A DNA stretch of 64,000 nucleotides. Origin: Mycobacterium lacus. Its GTDB lineage: Bacteria; Actinomycetota; Actinomycetes; Mycobacteriales; Mycobacteriaceae. The notes under the pieces were generated by a model. It saw only the letters and a program-made list of their open reading frames with translations, was not told where the DNA came from and searched no databases. The DNA is taken from NCBI RefSeq assembly GCF_010731535.1, contig NZ_AP022581.1, positions 2,861,952 through 2,925,951 on the forward strand. Reading direction: 5' to 3'. Shown piece by piece: positions 39,523 to 48,587 of this stretch (its first letter is position 1; each line of letters begins with the position of its first letter). A program made the position numbers and the translations under genes.

Positions 39523-40045
39523 CCTAGCGCGCCGTCGTCGTGCACGGGCGCCGCCAGCCTGGGCGTCACCGGAACCTGCACCCAACTGGTGCAACCGGCA
39601 TACTCGGGGGTGCGGGTCAGCGCCACGGGCTCGACGAGCGGGATCGCCGAGACCACCAGCACGGCCAGCTTGTGCTTCGGCCGGAAGTCGAGCCGGTCGG
39701 CGCGCACGGACTCCGCCGTCCAGATATGCAGATCCTCGATGGCGCCAAGACCGTCGGGCCGGTTAACCGGCACCGCCGCAACAACTTTCGCCGCAGCACG
39801 CACCAGCACGGACTCGTCGGTGCTGTCGGCGGCCGCCGGGCCCAGCAGGTCGCGGTGCTCGGGTCGGACCCGCTCGGCGTGGCTATGCGCGACCGTCGGG
39901 AACAACAGGAACTCCCGGGCCGCCACCTCGAATCGCTTTTCTCCGATGCCGCCCTTGCGCAGCAGGATGGTTTGACGACCGTCGAGCAGGGCGTGCACGG
40001 CCGCGCTCCACTCCTGAGCGCGGACGTCGTCGCCACCCGCGTCAT
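39523..40045 (-). pseudogene. DUF1802 protein (Rv2828c type), copy A, frameshifted
   Basis: It starts MTRVATTSAL at 40045, but one T is missing near 40015 (CTCCTGAGC against CTCCTTGAGC in copy B), so the start and the rest (EWSAAVHALLDGRQTILLRK, FEVAAREFLLFPTVAHSHAE) are in different frames. The 3' end has lost its own stop at the IS scar, and the frame runs on into the CRISPR array antisense. The intact frame is in copy B. DUF1802 proteins have no established function. Confidence 0.8.
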
Positions 40046-40289
40046 CTGGCCGCCAGTCGGCGCAGCGGCGGTACGGTCTTCGGCGGCTGGCGCCGTGGTG
40101 GCAGCTCACCCAGCAACCAGGTCGTGGTCGCGGTGACCTCGGCGACCGCGGCCTCGAACGCCCGGCGCTGGCCCCGGACGGGTGGGTGATGCCGCTGACC
40201 TTGCGCACGTACTGGCGCGCCGCCGCCGCGATCTCGGTGGCCGTCGCCGGCGGCTCGAGCCCGCGCAGTTCGGTGATGTTCCGGCACAT
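40042..40289 (-). pseudogene. DUF2277 small protein, copy A, frameshifted
   Basis: It starts MCRNITELRGLEPPATATEI, then TYxRKxSG-like ARQYVRKVSGITHPSGASAG. After that one C is missing near 40165 (ACGCCCGGCG against ACGCCCCGGCG), so the last third (VAEVTATTTWLLGELPPRRQ) is in another frame. The 82-residue intact version is copy B. DUF2277 is a short family common in Actinobacteria, of unknown function. It overlaps the DUF1802 start by 4 bases. Confidence 0.82.
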
Positions 40290-40316
40290 GCCCCCAACGA
40301 TAGGCGCGGCCCGCGG

Positions 40317-40708
40317 CTACCAGACCGTGACCGGGCGCGGATGCCGATGACCACGCAGCCGCCGATCCTTGGTCACTAGGCGCCAGCCTTGCTCGACGGC
40401 GGTGGCATAGATCAACCGGTCGGCCGGATCGCCCGGGAACGACGAGGAAGCGACACCGCGGTGGCCGCGATGGACGGAGTGATGCCGATTGTGCGGACGT
40501 GCTCGGCGAGCCGCTCAAGCCAGGACCGCATCGGAATCGTCAAGTGGATGCGTTCGTGCTCCGCGAGCCAAGACAGCTCGTACCACGTGATCGCGGCAAC
40601 CGCGAGCTCGTGGGCCTGTTCAACCGCCCGGCTGGCGGCCTTGCTGAGTCGCTCTGGCTCGGCCGACCACCAATGGACCACGTGGGAGTCGAGCAACAAG
40701 GTCGTCAC
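40317..40708 (-). pseudogene. vapC22: VapC22-type PIN toxin, copy A, frameshifted
   Basis: MTTLLLDSHVVHWWSAEPER gives the first acidic residue of the PIN domain (LLDSH), and ITWYELSWLAEHERI the second (YE). A G is missing near 40444 (GACGAGGAAGC against GACGAGGGAAGC), so the DPADRLIYATAVEQG part with the last acidic residues is out of frame. As read, the toxin would end early and lack catalysis. Its antitoxin gene beside it is intact in this copy. Confidence 0.85.
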
Positions 40709-40932
40709 GAGGCGTTCCAGGATTCCCCGGTGGTGAAGAGTTGGTCTTCATCGGCGGCCGTCATCGCGATCCCGGACAACCGACCCTTGAGAGCGTGGGA
40801 CCCGGGTGCTGCTACCAGCCGGGCTATCGCGCGGCCATGTTTGGTGATCTCTATTTCCTCGCCGGCTGCCACTTCGTCAAGCAGCGCAAGGATCTTCGCC
40901 TTCACCTCGGTAGCGGTCATATTTCTGGTCAT
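40705..40932 (-). CDS. vapB22: VapB22-type antitoxin, copy A (intact)
   Basis: The product is 75 residues of the Phd/YefM type. MTATEVKAKILALLDEVAAGEEIEITKHGRAIARLV is the DNA-binding beta-alpha core, with an acidic C-terminal toxin-binding tail (EDQLFTTGESW). The start may be at 40932 or at the second Met (40920). Its stop overlaps the vapC start by 4 bases, the normal antitoxin-first order. It should neutralise VapC22 and repress the operon. The same gene is frameshifted in copy B. Confidence 0.9.
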   Translation of the reverse strand: MTRNMTATEVKAKILALLDEVAAGEEIEITKHGRAIARLVAAPGSHALKGRLSGIAMTAADEDQLFTTGESWNAS

Positions 40933-40977
40933 ATCGTCAGTTTACTGGTCTGCACGCGGCTGGCTACGGTGAAACTC

Positions 40978-41727
40978 ATGACCGAGGACATCCTGCTGAT
41001 CGAAACCAACGAGCGGGTCCGCACCCTGACGCTCAACCGGCCGCAGTCCCGCAATGCCCTGTCCGCGGCACTGCGCGATCGGTTCTTCGGGGCCCTGGCT
41101 AACGCCGAGGCCGACGACGGCGTCGACGTCGTCATCGTCACCGGCGCCGACCCAGTGTTCTGCGCGGGACTGGATCTCAAGGAGCTGGGCGGCCAGTCAG
41201 CGTTGCCGGACATCTCACCGCGGTGGCCGGCGATGACCAAACCGGTGATCGGCGCGATCAACGGCGCCGCGGTCACCGGCGGGCTGGAGCTGGTCCTTTA
41301 CTGCGACATCGTGATCGCCTCGGAGCACGCACGATTCGCCGACACGCATGCCCGCGTGGGCCTGCTGCCCACCTGGGGGCTGAGCGTGCGGCTGCCGCAG
41401 AAGGTGGGTGTGGGCCTGGCCCGCCGGATGAGCCTCACCGGGGACTACCTGTCGGCCGCCGACGCGCTGCGGGCCGGCCTGGTCACCGAGGTGGTACCGC
41501 ACGACCAACTTTTGGCCACCGCCCGCCGGGTCGCCACGACCATCGTCGGCAACAACCAGAACGCGGTGCGTGCATTGCTGGCGTCCTACCACCGGATCGA
41601 CGAGTCGCAGACCAGCGGGGGCCTGTGGCTGGAGGCGATGGCGGCCAGGCAATTCCGGGTCAGCGGTGACGACATCGCGGCCAATCGAGAGGCCGTGCTG
41701 CAACGCGGACGCTCCCAGGTGCGCTGA
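40978..41727 (+). CDS. echA16: enoyl-CoA hydratase EchA16, copy A (intact)
   Basis: The product is 249 residues of the crotonase fold. TLTLNRPQSRNALSAALRDR is followed by the oxyanion-hole segment VFCAGLDLKELGG and then KPVIGAINGAAVTGGLELVL, with DTHARVGLLPTWGLSVRLPQ and MSLTGDYLSAADALRAGLV. It would hydrate enoyl-CoA esters. It is divergent from vapBC22 with 45 bases between. Order vapC22-vapB22-echA16 matches Rv2829c-Rv2831. Copy B of this gene is broken. Confidence 0.94.
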   Translation: MTEDILLIETNERVRTLTLNRPQSRNALSAALRDRFFGALANAEADDGVDVVIVTGADPVFCAGLDLKELGGQSALPDISPRWPAMTKPVIGAINGAAVTGGLELVLYCDIVIASEHARFADTHARVGLLPTWGLSVRLPQKVGVGLARRMSLTGDYLSAADALRAGLVTEVVPHDQLLATARRVATTIVGNNQNAVRALLASYHRIDESQTSGGLWLEAMAARQFRVSGDDIAANREAVLQRGRSQVR

Positions 41728-41732
41728 CCGCG

Positions 41733-42053
41733 ATGGCCTCACCGCAGGGATCGCCGCAGCGGCGATCGACAGCCGACATCGTGGCGACCGTGCTGTGGTC
41801 TGTCGTACTGCCGGCGGCATGCGCGTTGGCGCTGGCTGCCGCACTGTTGCGGTCGTTGTGGTTGATGATGCCCTGCTGGCATGTATCGGAATGGTCATCG
41901 CGGGTGCACGCCGAACACCCTCTGTGGGAGTGGTCGGCGTTCGCGTTCACGGTACTCGTCACCGCGTTCCTCGTGGCCATGATCATTTGGATTAACGCGA
42001 AAACGCTAGATCGTGGACTGGACCGCATTACTGTGTCGTTCACGGTGGGTTGA
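41733..42053 (+). CDS. small two-helix membrane protein, copy A
   Basis: The product is 106 residues. Two hydrophobic segments are [21 protein letters not shown] at about 16-45 and [18 protein letters not shown] at about 72-90, with a short loop containing [18 protein letters not shown] between. It begins 5 bases after echA16 and is probably co-transcribed with it. Unchanged in copy B. I do not recognise a family; no function can be given. Confidence 0.75.
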   Translation: MASPQGSPQRRSTADIVATVLWSVVLPAACALALAAALLRSLWLMMPCWHVSEWSSRVHAEHPLWEWSAFAFTVLVTAFLVAMIIWINAKTLDRGLDRITVSFTVG

Positions 42054-42103
42054 CCCCGAGCGCAGTAGCAGGTCGCTGAGCGTCCATGGCGAGAGGAAAG
42101 CCG

Positions 42104-43805
42104 ATGTCGTATCTAATCGCGGCGCCGGAGATGGTGAGCGCCGCAGCCAGAGATCTAGCCAGTATCGGGTCGGCGATCGGGGTCGCCAACGCGTCGGCGG
42201 CCCCGACGACGGTGGTGCTGGCTGCCGGCGGCGACGAGGTGTCAGCGGCCATCGCGGCACTGTTCAGCACGCACGGGCAGGCGTATCAGGCACTGAGCGT
42301 CCAGGCGGCGCGGTTTCATGAGCAGTTCGTGCAGGCCTTGTCCGCGGGCGCGGTGTCATACGCGGCCGCCGAGGCGGCCAACGCATCGCCGATGCAGCAG
42401 GCTTTGGCCGTGGTCAACGCGCCTACCCAAGCGCTGATTGGGCGCCCGCTGATCGGCAACGGCGCCAACGCGACGACGCCCGGCGGCAACGGCGGCGACG
42501 GCGGAATTCTGTTCGGCAACGGCGGTAATGGAGCCGCCGGCAATCCTGGTCAGGCCGGTGGAAGCGGCGGGGCCGCCGGGCTGATCGGCAACGGCGGCCG
42601 CGGCGCGGCAGGCGGGGCCGGCGCGCGCGGCGGCCACGGCGGCGCCGGCGGGCTGCTGTTCGGAAACGGGGGCAGCGGCGGCGCCGGAGGTCCGGGTCGC
42701 CAGGGTCAACGGCGGGATCGGTGCGGCCGGCGGCGACGGCGGCAGCGCCGGGTTGTGGGGCGCCGGGGGTGCCGGCGGCACCGGCGGTACCGGCGCCACG
42801 GGTGCTAACGGCAATCCCGTTCCGGCTACCCCGGTGACGCCGGCGGCTGGGGGCAGCGCGGGCACGAACAATCCCAGCGGCAATGGCGGCCACGGCGGCG
42901 CGGGAACCGCCGGCGCATCCGCCGGGCAGGCCGGCGGCGCCGGCGGCGACGGTGGCTCGGGCATGTCCAGCGGAAGCGTCACCGGCGGGGACGGCGGTGC
43001 CGGTGGCGACGGCGGCGACGCGCCCGGCGGCGGCGCACCCGGCGGGGCGGGCGGTGCCGGTGGCGACGCCGGCGGTGCCGGCACCGGCGTCGCCATCGGC
43101 GGCGACGGCGGTGCCGGCGGTGATGGCGGCGGCGGGGCCAGCGGCGGGCGGGCGGAGCCGGCGGCGGGGCCGCCATCGCCAGCTTTGGCTCCGCCATCGG
43201 GGGTGTCGGCGGGGCCGGGGGTGCCGGTGGGGTCGGTGGGGCCGGTGGGGCCGGCGGGGCCGGTGGCTTCGCCAACGCTCCTGCCGGCGCCGCCACCGCT
43301 GGGAACGGTGGGCCCGGTGGGGCCGGGGGCGCTGGCGCCGCCGGCGGGGCCGGCAGCACCGGCGGGCCGGTGGGGCCGGGGTAATGGCGGGTTGCTGTTC
43401 GGGGTTGGGGGTGCCGGTGGGGCCGGGGGTGCCGGTGGGGCCGGCGGCCTCGGCGCAAATGGCGGCATCGGGGGTGCTGGCGGTGCGGGCGGCGACGTCA
43501 CCAGCGCTTCAGGCTCCGGCGGCGATGGCGGGGACGGAGGCGCGGGCGGTGATGGCGGTGATGGCGGTTCCGGTGGAGCGGGTGGCAACGGCGGCGCCGG
43601 CGGCAGGGGCGGACTGTTCGGGAGCGCGGGCAACCCGGGCGCCGGTGGGGCAGGCGGAGCCGGCGGTGGCGCCGGCTCGGGTGCCGTGGGCGGCCTCGGC
43701 GGCGCGGGCGGCGCGGGGTCCAACCCGGGGAGCGCCGGTGCCGCCGGCAAATCCGGGGCATCAGGCGCGACGGGGGCACCCGGAGCCCCCGGCGCGGTCG
43801 GCTGA
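42104..43805 (+). pseudogene. PE_PGRS protein, copy A, with several frameshifts
   Basis: [20 protein letters not shown] opens a normal PE domain of about 95 residues, then [20 protein letters not shown] joins to Gly-Gly-Ala/Asn repeats ([12 protein letters not shown] units). Frame breaks lie near 42690 (two G lost compared with copy B), near 43145 and near 43375. Between the last two, the product would be Pro/Val-rich instead of Gly-rich. It returns to the Gly-rich frame and ends [16 protein letters not shown] proteins are surface or secreted proteins of unclear role. This type of repeat is also hard to sequence correctly. Confidence 0.85.
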
Positions 43806-44010
43806 CCGGGGTTGCGGGCGGCGACCCGTCACCGCAGCCGGCGCCGATCGGCTCGCAGGCCCCGGATGTCGTCAGCTTCGGCTCCACGAGGATGGGTGCC
43901 GCGCCGCGGCTGGCAATGCCCGCTGACGCGGTCGAGCAGGTCTGCCGTTGGCCCGGCGCAGCCCGGACTGGGTGTGCGGATCGATCAAGAATTCGCGCTG
44001 ACCTATTAAC

Positions 44011-46005
44011 CCGAAGTTGCGACTGTTGGGTTAGGTGATTTCTTGGGTTTACCTGGGGTTTTGCCGGTTCGGGTGGGTGTTTGTTCTGGCTACGCGGCGA
44101 TGGTGAGGGGAATGGTGGTGTCGATGAGGTCGAAGGCGCGGCGTTGGTCGGGGGTGGGTTCGGTGAGTTTGTCGATTTCGATGTCGGTGTCGTGGTAGCG
44201 GATGCGGTCGCGGGTGAGGGTGCCGAGATGGTCGAGCAGGCCGCGGAAGCTGCGTAGCGGGTTGCCGTCGGCGTCGTGTTTTGTCGAGGCTTTCGCGTTG
44301 GCGGCGGCGGAGCGTTGCGCGGGCGCGACCGGGTTGTCGCGCGCCGGTGGTGTTTCGTCGGTGAAGGTCAGCGGCGCCCAGGCCTTGCGTAGGTGCCAGA
44401 CGAGGTAGCAGGCCAGCAGGCAGATCAGCACGTGCGCGCACGCGCGATCGAGACGGTGATAGATGGGTCGCAGATCCAGGTCGTCGGCTTTGATGATGCG
44501 AAAGTCGCGTTCGATATTGGCCAGGTTCTTGTAGCCGGCGACGACGCCGGCCGCATCGAGGTGTCGGGGTCAACGCTGGTGCGTAGCACGTAGATGCCAT
44601 CCAGGGCGGCTTCGGCGTCGATGGCCGCCTGGTTGCGTGCGAAGGTGAAGCTGGTGTCGGTGATGGTGGTGACAAAGTGCTTGTCCACCTTGTATTTTCC
44701 GCTGACTTTGCCGAGGGCTTTGCCGATCTCGGCGGCGCCGGACAAGGTGCCGCGGTCCACCCGGTCCTTGATCCGGGCGAGCTCTTTGTCGGTGGCGTCC
44801 AGTAGATCGCGGCGTTTGCGGGCACGCTCGGCCGCCAGAGCGGGTTGCGGCAGGCGATGAGCCGTTCGTCGGGGTAGTCGGGGTGGACGATCTCGGCCAG
44901 GTCCTGGGTGTCGAACAGGGTCATCTGCAGTGGCCCGTCGTCACGGGCGAGTTTGGCGATCGCCGGTGCCCGCAGCGCGGTGATCCACCCGAAATCGGTT
45001 GGGGCGTCGGGGTTGTCGTTGAGTTCGCGCAGCATGCCGATGCGCGCGGAGGTGATCATGCCGCGATCACCCACCAGCACCAGGTCGGTGAGGCCGAAGG
45101 TGGCGGGCAGTTCGGCGACGATCTCGGTGAACGCGACCGGGTCGGCGGTATCCCCGCGCACCACCCGCACCGCCACCGGCCGTCCGCCGGGGTCGGTGAG
45201 CACCCCGTACTCGATCTGCGCGCAGCCCTTCTTGCCGTCGCGGGAATACCCGTGCGCGGCCAGCTCACAACACCGCCCGGTCACCCACGAACTGGTCAGG
45301 TCAAACAACGCCATCCGATGCGGGTTTGCTTGCGGGCTCAGGTGTTTGGCGGCCAGTTTGCGCTCGATCGCATCTTGGCGGTGCGCCAGCCAGTCCATCG
45401 CCGCGTAGATCTCGTCGGTCGACGCCCCCGCCACGTCCAGATCGACACCCAACGTGGTATCGGGCCACCGTGACAGGGTGGACAGCTTGGACGCTGGGCG
45501 GATCACCCGCGAGATGATCAACGCGAACACCACATCGCGTGACCGGCAGGCCGGGCCCAGCAGCGCGGGAAACCCGAGCCGATGCGCCATCGCCGACACC
45601 GCGGCCACATGCCCGTGCGGCAGCGAGCGGGTCTTGGTGAACTCGCTGCCCGCCGGGATCAGGGCCTGCCCCTTCAGCGTCGCCTCCAGCGCGGTGATCG
45701 AGGCCGCCGGCAGCATCGACAGGTTGGCCACCGTCTCGTTCCGCACTTTGGCGCCGTCGCGAAACGTGCGGCGCAGATACACCGATTCGTAGTCACGCCG
45801 CCGCCCCTGCTTATCCACATGAGTCTTCTTGACTCTGACTACGTGGACTTTCCCCATGTTGCGCGGCATACCAAGCATCGTAACCGACCTACCGCGACGA
45901 TCATCAACACAACACACCAGTATTCTGACTACAAACACCAGGGCTTCAACACCCGAAACGTCAGGTCACATCACACTTCCGCGTCAGAACCCGTCGCAAC
46001 TTCGG
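44011..46005 (-). mobile_element. IS1634-like (IS4-superfamily) insertion sequence, about 2 kb
   Basis: The 13-base terminal inverted repeats are CCGAAGTTGCGAC (44011-44023) and GTCGCAACTTCGG (45993-46005). One long transposase gene fills the element on the minus strand. The left end touches the last base of copy A; the right end overlaps the first bases shared with copy B. No target duplication can be assigned because both flanks are parts of the duplicated segment. The element is the junction of the tandem duplication. Confidence 0.85.
44090..45878 (-). pseudogene. IS1634-like transposase, frameshifted
   Basis: It starts near MLGMPRNMGKVHVVRVKKTH. KTRSLPHGHVAAVSAMAHRL, LVLVGDRGMITSARIGML (catalytic Asp region DRGM) and FDTQDLAEIVHPDYPDERLI are in one frame to about 44845. 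SGKYKVDKHFVTTITDTSFT and EAALDGIYVLRTSVD (the YREK-like part) are in a second to about 44565. The end, LICLLACYLVWHLRKAWAPL to IPLTIAA, is in a third. The family is normally one frame of about 560-600 residues, so two frameshifts make this copy non-functional as read. Confidence 0.85.
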
Positions 46006-46529
46006 CCTAGCGCGCCGTCGTCGTGCACGGGCGCCGCCAGCCTGGGCGTCACCGGAACCTGCACCCAACTGGTGCAACCGGCATACTCGGGGGTGCGGGT
46101 CAGCGCCACGGGCTCGACGAGCGGGATCGCCGAGACCACCAGCACGGCCAGCTTGTGCTTCGGCCGGAAGTCGAGCCGGTCGGCGCGCACGGACTCCGCC
46201 GTCCAGATATGCAGATCCTCGATGGCGCCAAGACCGTCGGGCCGGTTAACCGGCACCGCCGCAACAACTTTCGCCGCAGCACGCACCAGCACGGACTCGT
46301 CGGTGCTGTCGGCGGCCGCCGGGCCCAGCAGGTCGCGGTGCTCGGGTCGGACCCGCTCGGCGTGGCTATGCGCGACCGTCGGGAACAACAGGAACTCCCG
46401 GGCCGCCACCTCGAATCGCTTTTCTCCGATGCCGCCCTTGCGCAGCAGGATGGTTTGACGACCGTCGAGCAGGGCGTGCACGGCCGCGCTCCACTCCTTG
46501 AGCGCGGACGTCGTCGCCACCCGCGTCAT
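46006..46529 (-). CDS. DUF1802 protein (Rv2828c type), copy B
   Basis: It is an intact frame of about 181 residues, MTRVATTSALKEWSAAVHAL onward, with GGIGEKRFEVAAREFLLFPT, LDFRPKHKLAVLVVSAIPLV and the C-terminal PEYAGCTSWVQVPVTPRLAA. The last codons before the stop (at 45984) read RSCDGF and come from the IS end. The natural C-terminus has thus probably been replaced by the insertion. It overlaps the DUF2277 stop by 4 bases. Function unknown; in M. tuberculosis the homologue lies next to vapC22. Confidence 0.82.
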
Positions 46530-46774
46530 CTGGCCGCCAGTCGGCGCAGCGGCGGTACGGTCTTCGGCGGCTGGCGCCGTGGTGGCAGCTCACCCAGCAA
46601 CCAGGTCGTGGTCGCGGTGACCTCGGCGACCGCGGCCTCGAACGCCCCGGCGCTGGCCCCGGACGGGTGGGTGATGCCGCTGACCTTGCGCACGTACTGG
46701 CGCGCCGCCGCCGCGATCTCGGTGGCCGTCGCCGGCGGCTCGAGCCCGCGCAGTTCGGTGATGTTCCGGCACAT
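46526..46774 (-). CDS. DUF2277 small protein, copy B (intact)
   Basis: The product is 82 residues: MCRNITELRGLEPPATATEI, ARQYVRKVSGITHPSGASAG, then AVAEVTATTTWLLGELPPRR. It is the typical DUF2277 length and pattern (CRNI start, YVRKxSG, T-W-LL). It follows vapC22 on the same strand with 27 bases between and overlaps DUF1802. Some DUF2277 genes lie beside toxin-antitoxin genes, but no function is established. Confidence 0.85.
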   Translation of the reverse strand: MCRNITELRGLEPPATATEIAAAARQYVRKVSGITHPSGASAGAFEAAVAEVTATTTWLLGELPPRRQPPKTVPPLRRLAAR

Positions 46775-46801
46775 GCCCCCAACGATAGGCGCGGCCCGCG
46801 G

Positions 46802-47194
46802 CTACCAGACCGTGACCGGGCGCGGATGCCGATGACCACGCAGCCGCCGATCCTTGGTCACTAGGCGCCAGCCTTGCTCGACGGCGGTGGCATAGATCAA
46901 CCGGTCGGCCGGATCGCCCGGGAACGACGAGGGAAGCGACACCGCGGTGGCCGCGATGGACGGAGTGATGCCGATTGTGCGGACGTGCTCGGCGAGCCGC
47001 TCAAGCCAGGACCGCATCGGAATCGTCAAGTGGATGCGTTCGTGCTCCGCGAGCCAAGACAGCTCGTACCACGTGATCGCGGCAACCGCGAGCTCGTGGG
47101 CCTGTTCAACCGCCCGGCTGGCGGCCTTGCTGAGTCGCTCTGGCTCGGCCGACCACCAATGGACCACGTGGGAGTCGAGCAACAAGGTCGTCAC
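46802..47194 (-). CDS. vapC22: VapC22-type PIN-domain ribonuclease toxin, copy B (intact)
   Basis: The product is 130 residues, the length of Rv2829c. The PIN acidic residues are at LLDSH near 7, TWYELSWL near 40, and DPADRLIYATAVEQGWRLVT near 95-100. VapC toxins cut specific tRNAs or rRNA in a Mg-dependent way and are held by VapB. In this copy the toxin is intact while the antitoxin beside it is frameshifted. Taken literally the toxin here would depend on the antitoxin of copy A, 6.5 kb away. Confidence 0.92.
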   Translation of the reverse strand: MTTLLLDSHVVHWWSAEPERLSKAASRAVEQAHELAVAAITWYELSWLAEHERIHLTIPMRSWLERLAEHVRTIGITPSIAATAVSLPSSFPGDPADRLIYATAVEQGWRLVTKDRRLRGHRHPRPVTVW

Positions 47195-47417
47195 GAGGCG
47201 TTCCAGGATTCCCCGGTGGTGAAGAGTTGGTCTTCATCGGCGGCCGTCATCGCGATCCCGGACAACCGACCCTTGAGAGCGTGGGACCCGGTGCTGCTAC
47301 CAGCCGGGCTATCGCGCGGCCATGTTTGGTGATCTCTATTTCCTCGCCGGCTGCCACTTCGTCAAGCAGCGCAAGGATCTTCGCCTTCACCTCGGTAGCG
47401 GTCATATTTCTGGTCAT
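47191..47417 (-). pseudogene. vapB22: VapB22-type antitoxin, copy B, frameshifted
   Basis: The sequence equals copy A except for one missing G near 47289 (GGACCCGGTGCT against GGACCCGGGTGCT). The N-terminal half (MTATEVKAKILALLDEVAAG) is in frame; the C-terminal toxin-binding half is not. Copy A is intact. A lost base in a run of three G is also a common sequencing error, so this may be an artefact. Confidence 0.82.
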
Positions 47418-47462
47418 ATCGTCAGTTTACTGGTCTGCACGCGGCTGGCTACGGTGAAACTC

Positions 47463-48211
47463 ATGACCGAGGACATCCTGCTGATCGAAACCAACGAGCG
47501 GGTCCGCACCCTGACGCTCAACCGGCCGCAGTCCCGCAATGCCCTGTCCGCGGCACTGCGCGATCGGTTCTTCGGGGCCCTGGCTAACGCCGAGGCCGAC
47601 GACGGCGTCGACGTCGTCATCGTCACCGGCGCCGACCCAGTGTTCTGCGCGGGACTGGATCTCAAGGAGCTGGGCGGCCAGTCAGCGTTGCCGGACATCT
47701 CACCGCGGTGGCCGGCGATGACCAAACCGGTGATCGGCGCGATCAACGGCGCCGCGGTCACCGGCGGGCTGGAGCTGGTCCTTTACTGCGACATCGTGAT
47801 CGCCTCGGAGCACGCACGATTCGCCGACACGCATGCCCGCGTGGGCCTGCTGCCCACCTGGGGCTGAGCGTGCGGCTGCCGCAGAAGGTGGGTGTGGGCC
47901 TGGCCCGCCGGATGAGCCTCACCGGGGACTACCTGTCGGCCGCCGACGCGCTGCGGGCCGGCCTGGTCACCGAGGTGGTACCGCACGACCAACTTTTGGC
48001 CACCGCCCGCCGGGTCGCCACGACCATCGTCGGCAACAACCAGAACGCGGTGCGTGCATTGCTGGCGTCCTACCACCGGATCGACGAGTCGCAGACCAGC
48101 GGGGGCCTGTGGCTGGAGGCGATGGCGGCCAGGCAATTCCGGGTCAGCGGTGACGACATCGCGGCCAATCGAGAGGCCGTGCTGCAACGCGGACGCTCCC
48201 AGGTGCGCTGA
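47463..48211 (+). pseudogene. echA16: enoyl-CoA hydratase EchA16, copy B, frameshifted
   Basis: It is identical to copy A to residue about 134 (ARVGLLPTWG). There one G is missing from a run of five (CCTGGGGCTGAG against CCTGGGGGCTGAG), giving an immediate stop at 47867. The remaining half (SVRLPQKVGVGLARRMSLTG and onward) continues in another frame to 48211. The shortened product would lack the second half of the crotonase fold. Confidence 0.88.
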
Positions 48212-48216
48212 CCGCG

Positions 48217-48537
48217 ATGGCCTCACCGCAGGGATCGCCGCAGCGGCGATCGACAGCCGACATCGTGGCGACCGTGCTGTGGTCTGTCGTACTGCCGGCG
48301 GCATGCGCGTTGGCGCTGGCTGCCGCACTGTTGCGGTCGTTGTGGTTGATGATGCCCTGCTGGCATGTATCGGAATGGTCATCGCGGGTGCACGCCGAAC
48401 ACCCTCTGTGGGAGTGGTCGGCGTTCGCGTTCACGGTACTCGTCACCGCGTTCCTCGTGGCCATGATCATTTGGATTAACGCGAAAACGCTAGATCGTGG
48501 ACTGGACCGCATTACTGTGTCGTTCACGGTGGGTTGA
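48217..48537 (+). CDS. small two-helix membrane protein, copy B
   Basis: This has the same 106 residues as copy A (41733-42053): [20 protein letters not shown], two membrane segments and the C-terminal [19 protein letters not shown]. It is the only gene of the repeat that is intact in both copies. Function unknown. Confidence 0.75.
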   Translation: MASPQGSPQRRSTADIVATVLWSVVLPAACALALAAALLRSLWLMMPCWHVSEWSSRVHAEHPLWEWSAFAFTVLVTAFLVAMIIWINAKTLDRGLDRITVSFTVG

Positions 48538-48587
48538 CCCCGAGCGCAGTAGCAGGTCGCTGAGCGTCCATGGCGAGAGGAAAGCCG

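Larger units (their letters stand above)
39513..44010 (+). repeat. long direct repeat, copy A (about 4.5 kb)
   Basis: This segment repeats at 45996-50496 in the same direction. It starts with GCAACTTCGGCCTAGCGCGC and ends with GCGCTGACCTATTAAC, directly followed by the left end of the IS1634-like element. It contains DUF1802, DUF2277, vapC22, vapB22, echA16, a small membrane protein and a PE_PGRS gene. It matches copy B except for scattered single-base gaps, mostly in G or C runs, and a more diverged stretch inside the PGRS region. Confidence 0.93.

Noticed and set aside
42356..43750. Long minus-strand Pro-rich frames (PPAPPAPP) opposite the PE_PGRS genes, up to 473 codons
   Set aside because: They are antisense shadows of Gly-Gly-Ala codons (GGC/GCC) in high-GC sequence and show no start signal or family.
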